From: DATJLY01 sp035532935
Lineage (GTDB): Bacteria; Pseudomonadota; Alphaproteobacteria; ATCC43930; CGMCC-115725
DNA: 64,000 nucleotides
Assembly (NCBI GenBank): GCA_035532935.1
Contig: DATKQE010000078.1
Span: forward strand, 22,523 to 86,522
Reading direction: 5' to 3'
The notes beneath the pieces are model-generated. The model was not told the origin of the DNA, did no database searches, and worked only from the letters and a program-made list of their open reading frames with translations. The translations under genes were made by a program, and so were the position numbers. Below are positions 6,596-15,121 of this stretch, in pieces (the first letter of the stretch is position 1; every line of letters begins with the position of its first letter).

Positions 6596-7777
6596 CTAGC
6601 GTTTTTCCAGGAGCGTGTATTGCTCGTCGGCGGCGAGGCAGGGGGCTTCGGGCAGGCCGAGCTCGCGGCGGACGAGATTGGTGCCCTGCACCAGCGACAC
6701 CATCTTGAAGAAGGCATGGCGCCGGCTCATGCCTTCGCGTCCCATGCCGCAATCGGAGGCCAGTACCAGCCGCTCGGGCGGGATCACCTTGAGCGCGCGG
6801 CGGATCAGCGTCGCCACGTCTTCCGGCGTCTCGACCTGCAAGGTGTGATGGTCGATGACGCCGATCGCGACCTTCTTGTCCTTGATGCCCGCGCCGATCG
6901 CCTCGATGTCCATGCCGCCCGAGCTGCAGGTCTCGAAGGTGACGACATCGGCATCGCAGCGATTGAGCGCGGGGACCGCCGGCGCATAGCTCGGCGCGCG
7001 CGCGAACATGCGCTGCTGCGCCGGATTGCCCCAGCAGGTGTGGCACCAGATTTCGGTCTTGGCGCGCAGGCCGCGCACGGTGTTGTTGAATACCTCGACC
7101 ATGAAGTCGGGGGTGAGCTCGTCATCGATGCCGCCGCGGGGGCCGAGCAGGTGGACCTGCGGCTCCTCGATCTGGATCACCTTGCAGCCGGCCGCCGCCA
7201 CTTCGGCCAGTTCGGCGTTCAGCACCTCGGCGATCGCGAGGATGCGCTCGCGGCGGCTCTTGTAATGCTTGTCGCGCAGCGACAGGCCCAGGAGCTCGGC
7301 GGTGATCGTCCCGAACTTCACTGGCTTGCGGGTGAGGCGCTGGGCCGTGAGCCAGAGCGGCGTGTACTGCAGATCGCCGCGCCCGACGGGTCCGACGATG
7401 GTCGGCGTGACGCGCGCTTCCATGCCCTCGTTGAGGATGTGGCCGCGCGCATAGGGCGTGCGCCCGAACACCTGCGGGCGGGCGTAGGCTTGATCGAGCG
7501 TGATGCCGCCCAGCCGGGTCAGCGCATAGGAGAACCAGCTATAGCCCGCGACCTCGGTGTCGAAGCGCGCGTCGCCGTCGGTGCAGATGTCGAGCCCGGC
7601 GACCTCCTGGTCGCGCAGATAGACCGACACCGCATCGGTATATTGCTCGCGGAAGCGGGCATCGATCATCGCCTGGAGAAAGCTGCGCCCGGCGAGGTTC
7701 TCAGTGTACCAGTTCGGCCGCGGCAGCGAGCCGATGATCGTGGTGGGAAGCATGATGCCGTCGGTCGCTCGATACAT
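6596..7777 (-). CDS. MetE C-terminal-domain-like methyltransferase (core-MetE type)
   Basis: This is a cobalamin-independent methionine synthase family protein of 393 residues. It contains only the catalytic barrel, not the N-terminal folate-binding half of true MetE. The zinc site is complete: H246 and C248 in WCHTCWGN, E282 in FETCSSGG and C343 in ASDCGMG. The VIQIEEP strand around 200-206 is also typical. A GGAGGAA ribosome site precedes the ATG. It follows the M24 protein by 36 bases on the same strand, so they form a pair. Homologues of this size use small methyl donors or methylated thiols rather than polyglutamyl folate; the true substrate is unknown. No MesD or MesX partner is visible here. 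Confidence 0.85.
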   Translation of the reverse strand: MYRATDGIMLPTTIIGSLPRPNWYTENLAGRSFLQAMIDARFREQYTDAVSVYLRDQEVAGLDICTDGDARFDTEVAGYSWFSYALTRLGGITLDQAYARPQVFGRTPYARGHILNEGMEARVTPTIVGPVGRGDLQYTPLWLTAQRLTRKPVKFGTITAELLGLSLRDKHYKSRRERILAIAEVLNAELAEVAAAGCKVIQIEEPQVHLLGPRGGIDDELTPDFMVEVFNNTVRGLRAKTEIWCHTCWGNPAQQRMFARAPSYAPAVPALNRCDADVVTFETCSSGGMDIEAIGAGIKDKKVAIGVIDHHTLQVETPEDVATLIRRALKVIPPERLVLASDCGMGREGMSRRHAFFKMVSLVQGTNLVRRELGLPEAPCLAADEQYTLLEKR

Positions 7778-7813
7778 CGGTTCCTCCGCTCGGTTCTTCG
7801 GTTGGCTTGAATT

Positions 7814-9016
7814 CTACCCGACCCGGCGGAAGCCGCGGGGAAAGCCATGCATGCGCTGGGCGCCGCCTTCGGTGACGAGGATCAACTCGCCCGTCTGCAC
7901 GCCGGCGCGCTCATCGCCGGTGATGACGTTGGGCTGGATCACCATCATCATGCCGGGCGCCAGCGCGAAATCGGGAATGGGGCCGGCCGGGCGGCTGGCC
8001 GAGCCCAGCACCGGCGGCAGGTAGCCGCCGCCATAGCCATGGACGATGTCGTCGTTGGTGGTGAATCCGGCCGCCTCGATCACGCTGGCGGCGGCTACGA
8101 GCGCCGCCGGCTTGGCGCCGGGGCGCACGGCCGCGAACATCGCGTCGAACGCGGCATCGGCGGCGTCGTGGAGCTGGCGATAAAGCGGCGTCGGCTCGCT
8201 TCCCACCGCGAAGCTGCGCAGCACCTGGCCGGAATAGTCCCAGAAATTACCGCTGATCTCGACGGTGACGACGTCGCCCGCGGCGACCCGGCGGGTCGAG
8301 GGGAACTGCGCCGGCACGCAGAGATCGGGCGCGGCCATCGCCGTGACGCCGATGAAATGGATGATGTTGGTGCCGCCATAGGGCAGCCACGCCGCCTCGA
8401 TGATGGCGCCCAGTTCGCGCTCGGTGAGGCCGGGGCGCAATTCGCGCTCGAGCGCGGCGATCCCGAGATCCGAGAGTGCGGCGCCGATCCGGAACCATTG
8501 GATCTCCTCCGCCGACTTCACCATCCGCAGGCGGATATAGGCGGCGTTGAGATCCTTGATCCGGCCGAAGCGGTCGGCGAGCGCCTGATGGGCGCGGAAC
8601 CCCATCGGGCCGATCACGCCGACGCGGTCGTGCCTGGCGCCGCGCTGTTCGAGCGCGGCGATGCCGCAGCCGATCGCTGATTGCTCGCCCCATTCGACCT
8701 GCGCCTCGGCGAGACGCCGGGCCTGCGCGAGGTGGTTGTAATATTGAATGAACATGATGTCGCGCGTGCCCGGCGTGACGATGCCGACCGCTTCGGTCGT
8801 GATCGGCCATTGCGTCAGCCACTGGATGATGCCGCCGGCGCGGTTGGCGCCGTAGATGACGAGATGGTCGATCTCGGCCTCATCCATGGCCGATGCGACG
8901 GCGGCGCGGCGGCGCGTCATCTCCGCCGCGGAAAAGCGCGGATAGGGTGCCGCCATGATGGCGGCAAGATCGGGCGGCAATGCGAGCGGCGCCAGCGACC
9001 GCGGATCGCTCGACAT
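7814..9016 (-). CDS. M24/creatinase-fold protein lacking metal ligands
   Basis: This is a 400-residue pita-bread-fold protein of the Xaa-Pro peptidase/creatinase family. The N-terminal creatinase domain spans about 30-165 and the catalytic-like domain about 170-385. By alignment to aminopeptidase P the five metal ligands are all replaced: the two aspartates by E253 and Q264 (VEISGNFWDYSGQVLRSF), the histidine by G330 (VHGYGGGY), and the two glutamates by Q361 (VIQPNV) and G376 (VQTGELILV). It should therefore not be a metallopeptidase. Creatinase itself is metal-free, so a hydrolase acting by histidine base catalysis is possible; H220 in NIIHFIGV is a candidate. The ATG at 9016 is preferred over 9022 because it lies 8 bases after AAGGAGG. 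Confidence 0.8.
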   Translation of the reverse strand: MSSDPRSLAPLALPPDLAAIMAAPYPRFSAAEMTRRRAAVASAMDEAEIDHLVIYGANRAGGIIQWLTQWPITTEAVGIVTPGTRDIMFIQYYNHLAQARRLAEAQVEWGEQSAIGCGIAALEQRGARHDRVGVIGPMGFRAHQALADRFGRIKDLNAAYIRLRMVKSAEEIQWFRIGAALSDLGIAALERELRPGLTERELGAIIEAAWLPYGGTNIIHFIGVTAMAAPDLCVPAQFPSTRRVAAGDVVTVEISGNFWDYSGQVLRSFAVGSEPTPLYRQLHDAADAAFDAMFAAVRPGAKPAALVAAASVIEAAGFTTNDDIVHGYGGGYLPPVLGSASRPAGPIPDFALAPGMMMVIQPNVITGDERAGVQTGELILVTEGGAQRMHGFPRGFRRVG

Positions 9017-9157
9017 GACCATTCCCTCCTTCTCGCGCCGTCGCGGTGATTAAGCGATGTTCTCCCCGCCTTGGCAAGGACGCTTCCCGTGCCCGCCGCG
9101 CCTCGCTAAGATCGCCGGCGCGTTCGCAACTTCCGATAACGATGAGAGGACACTGCC

Positions 9158-9667
9158 ATGGCGGTCACCATGTACCAAGCCTCGATCCCCGTGTTCCAGC
9201 AGCTCCTGGGCGGCCTCAACGCTGTCCTCGACAAGTCCGCCGCTCACGCAGCCGCGAAGAAATGGGACACCGGCGTGGTGCTCAACCTGCGGCTCTATCC
9301 CGACATGTTCACGCTGGCGCGCCAAGTGCGGCAGGCGTGCGAGCACGCGATGGCGCCCGGCCGCATCGCCGGCGTCGAGCTGCCGAAGAACCCCGACAGC
9401 GACAACAGCTTCGAGGAAATGAAGGCGCGCATCGGCCGCACCCTCGATCTCCTCAACACCATCAAGCCGGCCCAGCTCGACGGCCAGGACGACAAGCAGG
9501 TGACGATCCCGGTGGGCGGACAGCCGCGTCAGTTCCGGGCGCAGGTCTATCTCTACCATCACGCCATGCCGAACTTCTATTTCCACATCACCACCGCCTA
9601 CAACATCCTGCGCCAACTCGGCATCGAGATCGGCAAGCGCGACTTCATGGGGGCGATGCCGTCCTAA
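9158..9667 (+). CDS. DUF1993 family protein (DinB-like helical bundle)
   Basis: This 169-residue cytosolic protein matches the DUF1993 family: start MAVTMYQASIPVFQQLLGGL, central LRLYPDMFTLARQVRQACEHA, and the C-terminal YHHAMPNFYFHITTAYNILR. The family is predicted to be a four-helix bundle distantly related to DinB metal-binding proteins; no biochemical role is established. It stands alone, divergent from the M24 gene, and is followed by the interspersed palindromic repeat. The start has a GATGAGAGGA ribosome site. Confidence 0.88.
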   Translation: MAVTMYQASIPVFQQLLGGLNAVLDKSAAHAAAKKWDTGVVLNLRLYPDMFTLARQVRQACEHAMAPGRIAGVELPKNPDSDNSFEEMKARIGRTLDLLNTIKPAQLDGQDDKQVTIPVGGQPRQFRAQVYLYHHAMPNFYFHITTAYNILRQLGIEIGKRDFMGAMPS

Positions 9668-9697
9668 GGCCCGGTCGCATAACCTGAAACGAACGCC

Positions 9698-9769
9698 GTC
9701 ATTGCGCGGAGCCTAGCGACGAGGCAATCCCCGACCGCGAGGGGATTGCCTCGCTATGCTCGCAATGAC
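9698..9769. repeat. Interspersed palindromic repeat (GTCATTGCG type)
   Basis: A 72-base unit bounded by GTCATTGCG (9698-9706) and its inverse CGCAATGAC (9761-9769). It encloses a perfect 12-base stem GAGGCAATCCCC (9721-9732) / GGGGATTGCCTC (9741-9752) with an 8-base loop. Elements of this kind (GTCATTGCGAGGAGC...GAAGCAATCC) are scattered in many alphaproteobacterial genomes. Here it lies between two convergent genes and may also act as a bidirectional terminator or mRNA stabiliser. Confidence 0.85.
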
Positions 9770-9792
9770 TGTGCGGAAAAATGCGTGCCCGG

Positions 9793-10965
9793 TTATCGGC
9801 CTGCGTTTTCGCCGTCGTTCGCGGCGAACAGGCCGCCGCCGCGGGCCAAGGCGCGGAGGTGGTGGTCGGCGTCGCCGAACATGAGATCGATCATGGTGAG
9901 GCGCTTCAGGTAGTGGCCGGCCTTGTATTCCATGGTCATGCCGATGCCGCCATGTAGCTGGATCGCCTGCTGCCCGACGAAGCGCCCGGAGCGGCCGACC
10001 TGCACCTTGGCGGCGGCGGCGGCACGCCGCCGCTCCACTGCATCGGGCGCGGCCACGGTCAGCGTCGCATAGAGCGCCATGCTGCGCGCTTGCTCGAGCG
10101 CGATCAGCATGTCGGCGGCGCGATGCTGCAACACCTGGAAGTTGCCGATCGGCACGCCGAACTGGCGCCGTGTCTTGAGGTAGTCCACCGTCATGTCGGT
10201 GAGCGCCGCCATCGCGCCGACTGCCTCGGCGGCGAGCGCCGCGATCGCCTCGTCGGCGACGCGCTCGATCAGCGGCAGCGCCGCGCCCGGTGCGCCCAGC
10301 ATGCTGTCGCGCCCGACCGCGACCGAGGCGAGCGCGATCTCGGCCGCGCGCATCCCGTCCTGCGTCGCATAGGGCCGGCGCGACACGCCCTTCGCCGCGC
10401 CGTCGACAAGGAAGAGTGCGATGCCGTCGCGGTCGCGCCGCTCGCCCGCGACGCGCGCCGAGACGATCAGGCGATCGGCGCTGTCGCCGTGCAGCACCAG
10501 GCTCTTCTCGCCGTCGATCACCCAGCCGGCGCCGTCCGGCCGCGCCCGTGTCGCCACGTCGGCGAGGTCGTAGCGCGATTGCCGCTCGGCATGGGCGAAG
10601 GCGAGGATCATCGTGCCGCCGGCGATCGCGGGGACGAGCGCCGCCTGCTGTGCCGCGCTGCCGCCGTGACGGATGAGCCCACCCGCGAGCACCACGGTCG
10701 CGAGATAAGGCTCGAGCGCGAGCGCGCGGCCCATCGCCTCCATCACGATCATGGTCTCGACCGGGCCGCCGCCGACGCCGCCGTAACGTTCGACGAAGGG
10801 CAGGCCCAGCAGGCCCAATTCCGCATAGCGCCGCCACATCGCGCGGCTCCAGCCTTCGGGCTCGGCGCCATGGAATTTGCGCTGCTCGAAGCGGTAGTGA
10901 TCCGCCGCCATCCGCTCGACGCTCTGGCGCAGCAGGATCTGCTCTTCGCTGAGATCGAAATCCAT
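9793..10965 (-). CDS. Acyl-CoA dehydrogenase, probable small/beta subunit type
   Basis: This FAD-dependent dehydrogenase has 390 residues. Domain order is normal: N-terminal helices (MDFDLSEEQILLRQSV), middle beta domain, C-terminal helices with RRQFGVPIGNFQVLQHRAADM and IQLHGGIGMTMEY. The usual EGT-type glutamate loop near the C-terminus is replaced by DLMFGDADHHLR. It begins 5 bases after the neighbouring acyl-CoA dehydrogenase stop. Tandem pairs like this (for example PimC/PimD or steroid FadE pairs) often form heterotetramers, and I infer the same here. It is last in a CoA ligase-thiolase-dehydrogenase operon. Confidence 0.9.
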   Translation of the reverse strand: MDFDLSEEQILLRQSVERMAADHYRFEQRKFHGAEPEGWSRAMWRRYAELGLLGLPFVERYGGVGGGPVETMIVMEAMGRALALEPYLATVVLAGGLIRHGGSAAQQAALVPAIAGGTMILAFAHAERQSRYDLADVATRARPDGAGWVIDGEKSLVLHGDSADRLIVSARVAGERRDRDGIALFLVDGAAKGVSRRPYATQDGMRAAEIALASVAVGRDSMLGAPGAALPLIERVADEAIAALAAEAVGAMAALTDMTVDYLKTRRQFGVPIGNFQVLQHRAADMLIALEQARSMALYATLTVAAPDAVERRRAAAAAKVQVGRSGRFVGQQAIQLHGGIGMTMEYKAGHYLKRLTMIDLMFGDADHHLRALARGGGLFAANDGENAGR

Positions 10966-10970
10966 CGCCG

Positions 10971-12173
10971 TCAGAGCCCCAGGATCGCCTTGGCGATGAT
11001 GTTGCGCTGAATTTCGTTCGAGCCGCCGTAGATCGAGATCTTGCGCCAGTTGAAATAGGTGGGCGCCGCCGCCGCCGCCCAGTCGGGGCCGATCGGCGGC
11101 TCGTTCGCGCGGTCGCCCTCATCGGCGGGCCGGAACGGCAGCGCATAGGGACCGACGATCTCGAGCATCAGTTCGGGCGTCGCCTGCTGGATTTCCGCGC
11201 CCTTGATCTTGAGGATCGAGGAATAGGGATCGGGCTTGGAGCGGTCGCGGTTGCGCTCGGCGGCGACGACGCGGAGCTGCGTCATCTCGAGCGCCTTCAG
11301 TTCCACCTCGAGCGCGGCCAGCTTCGCGCAGAACCCTTCGTCCTCGATCAGCGGCCGCCCGCCCGCCGGCTCGGCCGCGGCGAGCGCGCGGATGCGGCGG
11401 ATGCGCTCCTTCGAATAGCCGACGCGGGCGATGCCGGTGCGCTCGTTGCCGAGTAGGAACTTGGCATAGTCCCAGCCCTTGTTCTCGGCGCCGACGCGGT
11501 TCTCGACCGGCACCCTGACGTCGTCGAAGAACACCTCGTTGACCTCGGCGCCGCCGTCGATGGTGACGATCGGGCGCACGGTGATGCCCTTCGTGCGCAT
11601 GTCGATGAGGAGGAAGGTGATGCCTTCCTGCTTCTTCACTTGCGCATCGGTGCGCACGAGGCAGAAGATCCAATCGGCGTGCTGCGCCATCGTCGTCCAG
11701 ATCTTCTGGCCGTTGACGATGTAATGGTCGGCGTCGCGCTTTGCCGCGGTCTTGAGCGAGGCGAGGTCCGACCCCGCGCCCGGCTCGGAGAATCCCTGGC
11801 ACCACCAGTCGTCGAGATTGGCGATGCGCGGCAGGAAGCGCCGCTTCTGCGCCGCGCTGCCGAATTGGATGATGACCGGCCCCACCATGCTGACGCCGAA
11901 CGGCAGCGGCGTCGGCGCCGGCGCCTGCTGCATCTCGTCCTGGAAGATGTATTGCTGCACCGGCGACCAGCCGGTACCGCCCCATTCCACCGGCCAATGC
12001 GGCACCGCCCAGCCCTTGGCGTTGAGGATGCGCTGCCAGGCGACGATGTCGTCCTTGGCGAGCGGGCGGTCCTCGACCATCTTGCGCCGGATCGAGGCCG
12101 GCAGCGCGGTGCGGAGGAATTCGCGCACCGCGTCGCGAAACTCCCGTTCCTCGGCGGTGAAGCGCAGGTCCAT
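10971..12173 (-). CDS. Acyl-CoA dehydrogenase, probable large/alpha subunit type
   Basis: This is a 400-residue acyl-CoA dehydrogenase. It has the N-terminal MDLRFTAEEREFRDAVREFL, the flavin-binding segment WCQGFSEPGAGSDLASL, NGQKIWTTMAQHADW, and the C-terminal ISIYGGSNEIQRNIIAK. It resembles long-chain or pimeloyl-CoA dehydrogenase large subunits. The start at 12173 is set by homology; the thiolase gene ends 8 bases upstream. Together with its neighbour it likely makes the alpha,beta-double bond in the beta-oxidation route encoded by this operon. The substrate chain type cannot be read from sequence. Confidence 0.92.
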   Translation of the reverse strand: MDLRFTAEEREFRDAVREFLRTALPASIRRKMVEDRPLAKDDIVAWQRILNAKGWAVPHWPVEWGGTGWSPVQQYIFQDEMQQAPAPTPLPFGVSMVGPVIIQFGSAAQKRRFLPRIANLDDWWCQGFSEPGAGSDLASLKTAAKRDADHYIVNGQKIWTTMAQHADWIFCLVRTDAQVKKQEGITFLLIDMRTKGITVRPIVTIDGGAEVNEVFFDDVRVPVENRVGAENKGWDYAKFLLGNERTGIARVGYSKERIRRIRALAAAEPAGGRPLIEDEGFCAKLAALEVELKALEMTQLRVVAAERNRDRSKPDPYSSILKIKGAEIQQATPELMLEIVGPYALPFRPADEGDRANEPPIGPDWAAAAAPTYFNWRKISIYGGSNEIQRNIIAKAILGL

Positions 12174-12181
12174 CGCCGACC

Positions 12182-13363
12182 TCACGCGATCTCGAACAGG
12201 CCGGCGGCGCCCTGGCCGCCGCCGATGCACATCGTCACCACGGCATAGCGCACGCCGCGCCGCTTGCCCTCGATGAGCGCGTGGCCGGTCATGCGCGCGC
12301 CGCTCATGCCGTAGGGATGGCCGATGGCGATCGCGCCGCCATCGACGTTGAGCCGCTCGATCGGAATGCCGAGCCGGTCGCGGCAATAGATGACCTGGCT
12401 GGCGAAGGCCTCGTTCAATTCCCACAGGCCGATATCGTCGATCCGGAGGCCGTTGCGCTCGAGCAGCCGCGGCACGGCGAAGACCGGGCCGATGCCCATC
12501 TCGTCGGGCTCGCAGCCGGCGACGGCGAGGCTGCGGAACACGCCCAGCGGCGCGAGGCCGCGGCGCGCCGCCTCCGCGTCCGACATCAGGACGCAGGCGG
12601 CGGCGCCGTCGGAGAGCTGGCTCGCATTGCCGGCGGTGATGAAGGCGCCGTCGCCGCGCACGGGCTTCAGCTTGGTGAGCCCTTCGAGCGTCGTGTCGGG
12701 GCGGTTGCCCTCGTCGCGCGCGAGCGTCACGGTCTCATGATGGGTCGCGCCCGTGTCCTTGTCGGTGACGAGCTTGACGGTCTCGAGCGCCACGATCTCG
12801 CGGTCGAGACGCCCTTCGCGCTGCGCCGCCGCGATGCGCTGCTGGCTTTGGAGCGCGTATTCGTCCTGCCGCTCGCGGCTGATGCCATAGCGTTCGGCGA
12901 CGATGTCGGCGGTCTCGATCATGGTGATGTAGATGTCGGGCTTGTGCCCCCGCAGCCATTCGTTCTCGTAGAAGCTGCGGTTGAGATTGGCCTGGACGAG
13001 GCTGATCGATTCGAGCCCGCCCGCCACCGCCACCGGCACGCCGTCGACGATGATGCGCTGCGCCGCTGCGGCGATCGCCTGCAGGCCCGAGCTGCAGAAG
13101 CGGTTGATCGTCATCGCCGCGGCGGTGACGGGGATGCCGGCGCGCAGCGCCGCCTGGCGGGCGATGTTGCCGCCGGTGGCGCCTTCGGGGAGCGCGCAGC
13201 CCATCACCACGTCCTCGATCGCGTCGGGCTCGATCCCGGCGCGGGCGATGGCATGGCGGATGACGTGGCCGCCGAGATCGGCGCCGTGGGTGAGATTGAA
13301 CGCGCCCCGACCGGCCCGGCCGATCGGCGTGCGCGCGGTCGAAACGATGACGGCGTCGCGCAT
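12182..13363 (-). CDS. Acetyl-CoA C-acyltransferase (thiolase)
   Basis: This thiolase cleaves 3-ketoacyl-CoA to acetyl-CoA and a shortened acyl-CoA. It is 393 residues long with the nucleophile C90 in NRFCSSGLQAI, the histidine in AIGHPYGMSGARM and the second cysteine in TMCIGGGQGAAGLF. NEAFASQ is the expected Asn loop. It lies 7 bases after the CoA ligase and 8 before an acyl-CoA dehydrogenase in the same operon, so a degradative role is favoured over biosynthesis. Confidence 0.95.
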   Translation of the reverse strand: MRDAVIVSTARTPIGRAGRGAFNLTHGADLGGHVIRHAIARAGIEPDAIEDVVMGCALPEGATGGNIARQAALRAGIPVTAAAMTINRFCSSGLQAIAAAAQRIIVDGVPVAVAGGLESISLVQANLNRSFYENEWLRGHKPDIYITMIETADIVAERYGISRERQDEYALQSQQRIAAAQREGRLDREIVALETVKLVTDKDTGATHHETVTLARDEGNRPDTTLEGLTKLKPVRGDGAFITAGNASQLSDGAAACVLMSDAEAARRGLAPLGVFRSLAVAGCEPDEMGIGPVFAVPRLLERNGLRIDDIGLWELNEAFASQVIYCRDRLGIPIERLNVDGGAIAIGHPYGMSGARMTGHALIEGKRRGVRYAVVTMCIGGGQGAAGLFEIA

Positions 13364-13370
13364 TTCGCTC

Positions 13371-15029
13371 CTAGCCTTCCTCCGCGGCCGCGGCGACCGC
13401 AGCCTTGTTCGCTTCCTCTTCGATCAGTTCCTTGCGCGACAGCTTGCCGACCGCGGTGCGCGGCAGCGCGTCGCGGAATTCGAGCGCCGCCGGCAGCTCG
13501 TGCCGGCCGAGCTTGTCGGCGAGGAACGCCCTCAGCGCCTCGAGCGTGAACGGTGCCGCGCCGGGCTTGAGCGTGACGAACGCCTTGGCCGCCTCGCCGC
13601 GATAGCGGTCGGGAATGCCGATGACGATCGCCTCCGCGACCGCCGGGTGCTCGTAGATCGCCTCCTCGACCGCGCGCGGATAGACGTTGAACCCGGCCGA
13701 GATGATCATCTCCTTCTTGCGCCCGGCAAGATAGAAGAACCCGTCCTCGTCCATGCGGCCGAGATCGCCGGTGAGCAGGAACCCGTCGACGAAGGCAGCG
13801 GCGCTCTCGGCCGCGTTGTTCCAATAGCCGGCGGTGACGTTGGCGCCCTTGACGCGCAGCTCGCCGATCTCGCCCGGCGGCAGCACACGGCGCGGATCGT
13901 CGGGCGCCACCACCTCGACGACGATGCCCGGCAGCGGCAGGCCGATCGAGCCCGGCCGGTCGGCGCCGTGCGGCAGGTTGGTGCCGGCGGGTGCGGTCTC
14001 GGTCATGCCCCAGCCGCCGCCGAGGCGGCGCCCGGTCAGACGCTCGATCTGCCGCTCCACCTCCACCGGCAGCGGTGCCGCGCCGGAACTGATGTGGCCC
14101 AGCGAGGACAAGTCGCGCCGTTCGATGCCGGGATGCGCCGCCAGCGCGATCCACATCGTCGGCACGCCGTTCAGGATGGTCGCGCGCTCGCGCTCGATGG
14201 CGTCGAGCACCGCCTCGGCGCTGAACCGCTCGTGCAGCAGGATCAGGTTGCCCTGATTCAGATGACGCAGCAGCACCACCGTCAGCCCGTAGATGTGGAA
14301 CAGCGGCAGAACGCAGATCACCCGCTCCTCGCCCGGGCGCAGCAAGCCCTGGCCGCGCGTCCATTCGTCGTAGATCGCCACGGCGGCGGTCAGATTGGCG
14401 TGGCTCAGCATCACCCCCTTGGGTAAGCCTGTCGTGCCGCCGGTGTACTGGATGAGTGCCACGTCGGCGGCGGCGATCGGCGGCCAGCGCCGCGGCAGCA
14501 TCGCGCCTTCGGCGAGGAGATCGGCGAGCGGCAATATCCTTTCGCCTTCGCGCGCAACCGGCGCCTCCCCGGCGACGAGGACGCGGTCGACCGCGCCGGC
14601 GTCGAGCAGCTTCCGTGCCATCGCCATGAGGCTTGGCGCATCCACCGTGACAAGCGTGCGCGCGCCGCTGTCGCGCAGCTTGAACAGCAGCGTGCGTTCG
14701 GCATCGAGCGGGCTCAGCGGCACGATCGGCGCCCCGGCCTTGGCCGCGGCGAAGAATGCGATCGGGTGCGCGGGGGTGTTGGGGAGATAAAGGGCGATGG
14801 CTTGGCCCACGCCCAGGCCGCGCGCGAGCAGCGCGGCGCCGAGCGCGTCGCTGCGGCGCGCCAACGCGTCATAGGTGAGCACGCGGCCGCGATGCTCGAT
14901 CGCCGCGCGCGCGCCGTACGCCGCCGCACGGTCCATGAGCGCGCCGAGCGTCATCGTCTCGATCGCGGCATCCCAGCGCACGCCCGGCGGGTAGGATTTC
15001 TCCCAGCGATAAGGCCGATCGGCCGCCAT
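13371..15029 (-). CDS. Long-chain-type acyl-CoA ligase (AMP-forming)
   Basis: This adenylate-forming enzyme of 552 residues activates a carboxylic acid to its CoA thioester. Motifs in order are the P-loop YTGGTTGLPKGVMLSHANL, GWGMTET, the hinge region LTGDLGRMDEDGFFYLAGRKKEMIISAGFNVYP (discussed as two adjacent motifs), and the catalytic lysine in RTAVGKLSRKEL. It heads a four-gene operon with thiolase and two acyl-CoA dehydrogenases and so feeds a beta-oxidation-like pathway. The start is the ATG at 15029, where homology begins (MAADRPYRWEKSYPP). Confidence 0.93.
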   Translation of the reverse strand: MAADRPYRWEKSYPPGVRWDAAIETMTLGALMDRAAAYGARAAIEHRGRVLTYDALARRSDALGAALLARGLGVGQAIALYLPNTPAHPIAFFAAAKAGAPIVPLSPLDAERTLLFKLRDSGARTLVTVDAPSLMAMARKLLDAGAVDRVLVAGEAPVAREGERILPLADLLAEGAMLPRRWPPIAAADVALIQYTGGTTGLPKGVMLSHANLTAAVAIYDEWTRGQGLLRPGEERVICVLPLFHIYGLTVVLLRHLNQGNLILLHERFSAEAVLDAIERERATILNGVPTMWIALAAHPGIERRDLSSLGHISSGAAPLPVEVERQIERLTGRRLGGGWGMTETAPAGTNLPHGADRPGSIGLPLPGIVVEVVAPDDPRRVLPPGEIGELRVKGANVTAGYWNNAAESAAAFVDGFLLTGDLGRMDEDGFFYLAGRKKEMIISAGFNVYPRAVEEAIYEHPAVAEAIVIGIPDRYRGEAAKAFVTLKPGAAPFTLEALRAFLADKLGRHELPAALEFRDALPRTAVGKLSRKELIEEEANKAAVAAAAEEG

Positions 15030-15121
15030 CCCGAACCCGCTTCGTTCCGCGGCGCAGCCCCGCCGCGCGGCGCGAATCCTAGGCGCCGGCTCATTCCGGC
15101 GCAATCGTCCCGCTTTCGCCG

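Noticed and set aside
5141..7810. 889-codon open frame on the plus strand, opposite the MATE and MetE-like genes
   Set aside because: Antisense artefact of GC-rich codon third positions; it runs across two real genes and a promoter region.
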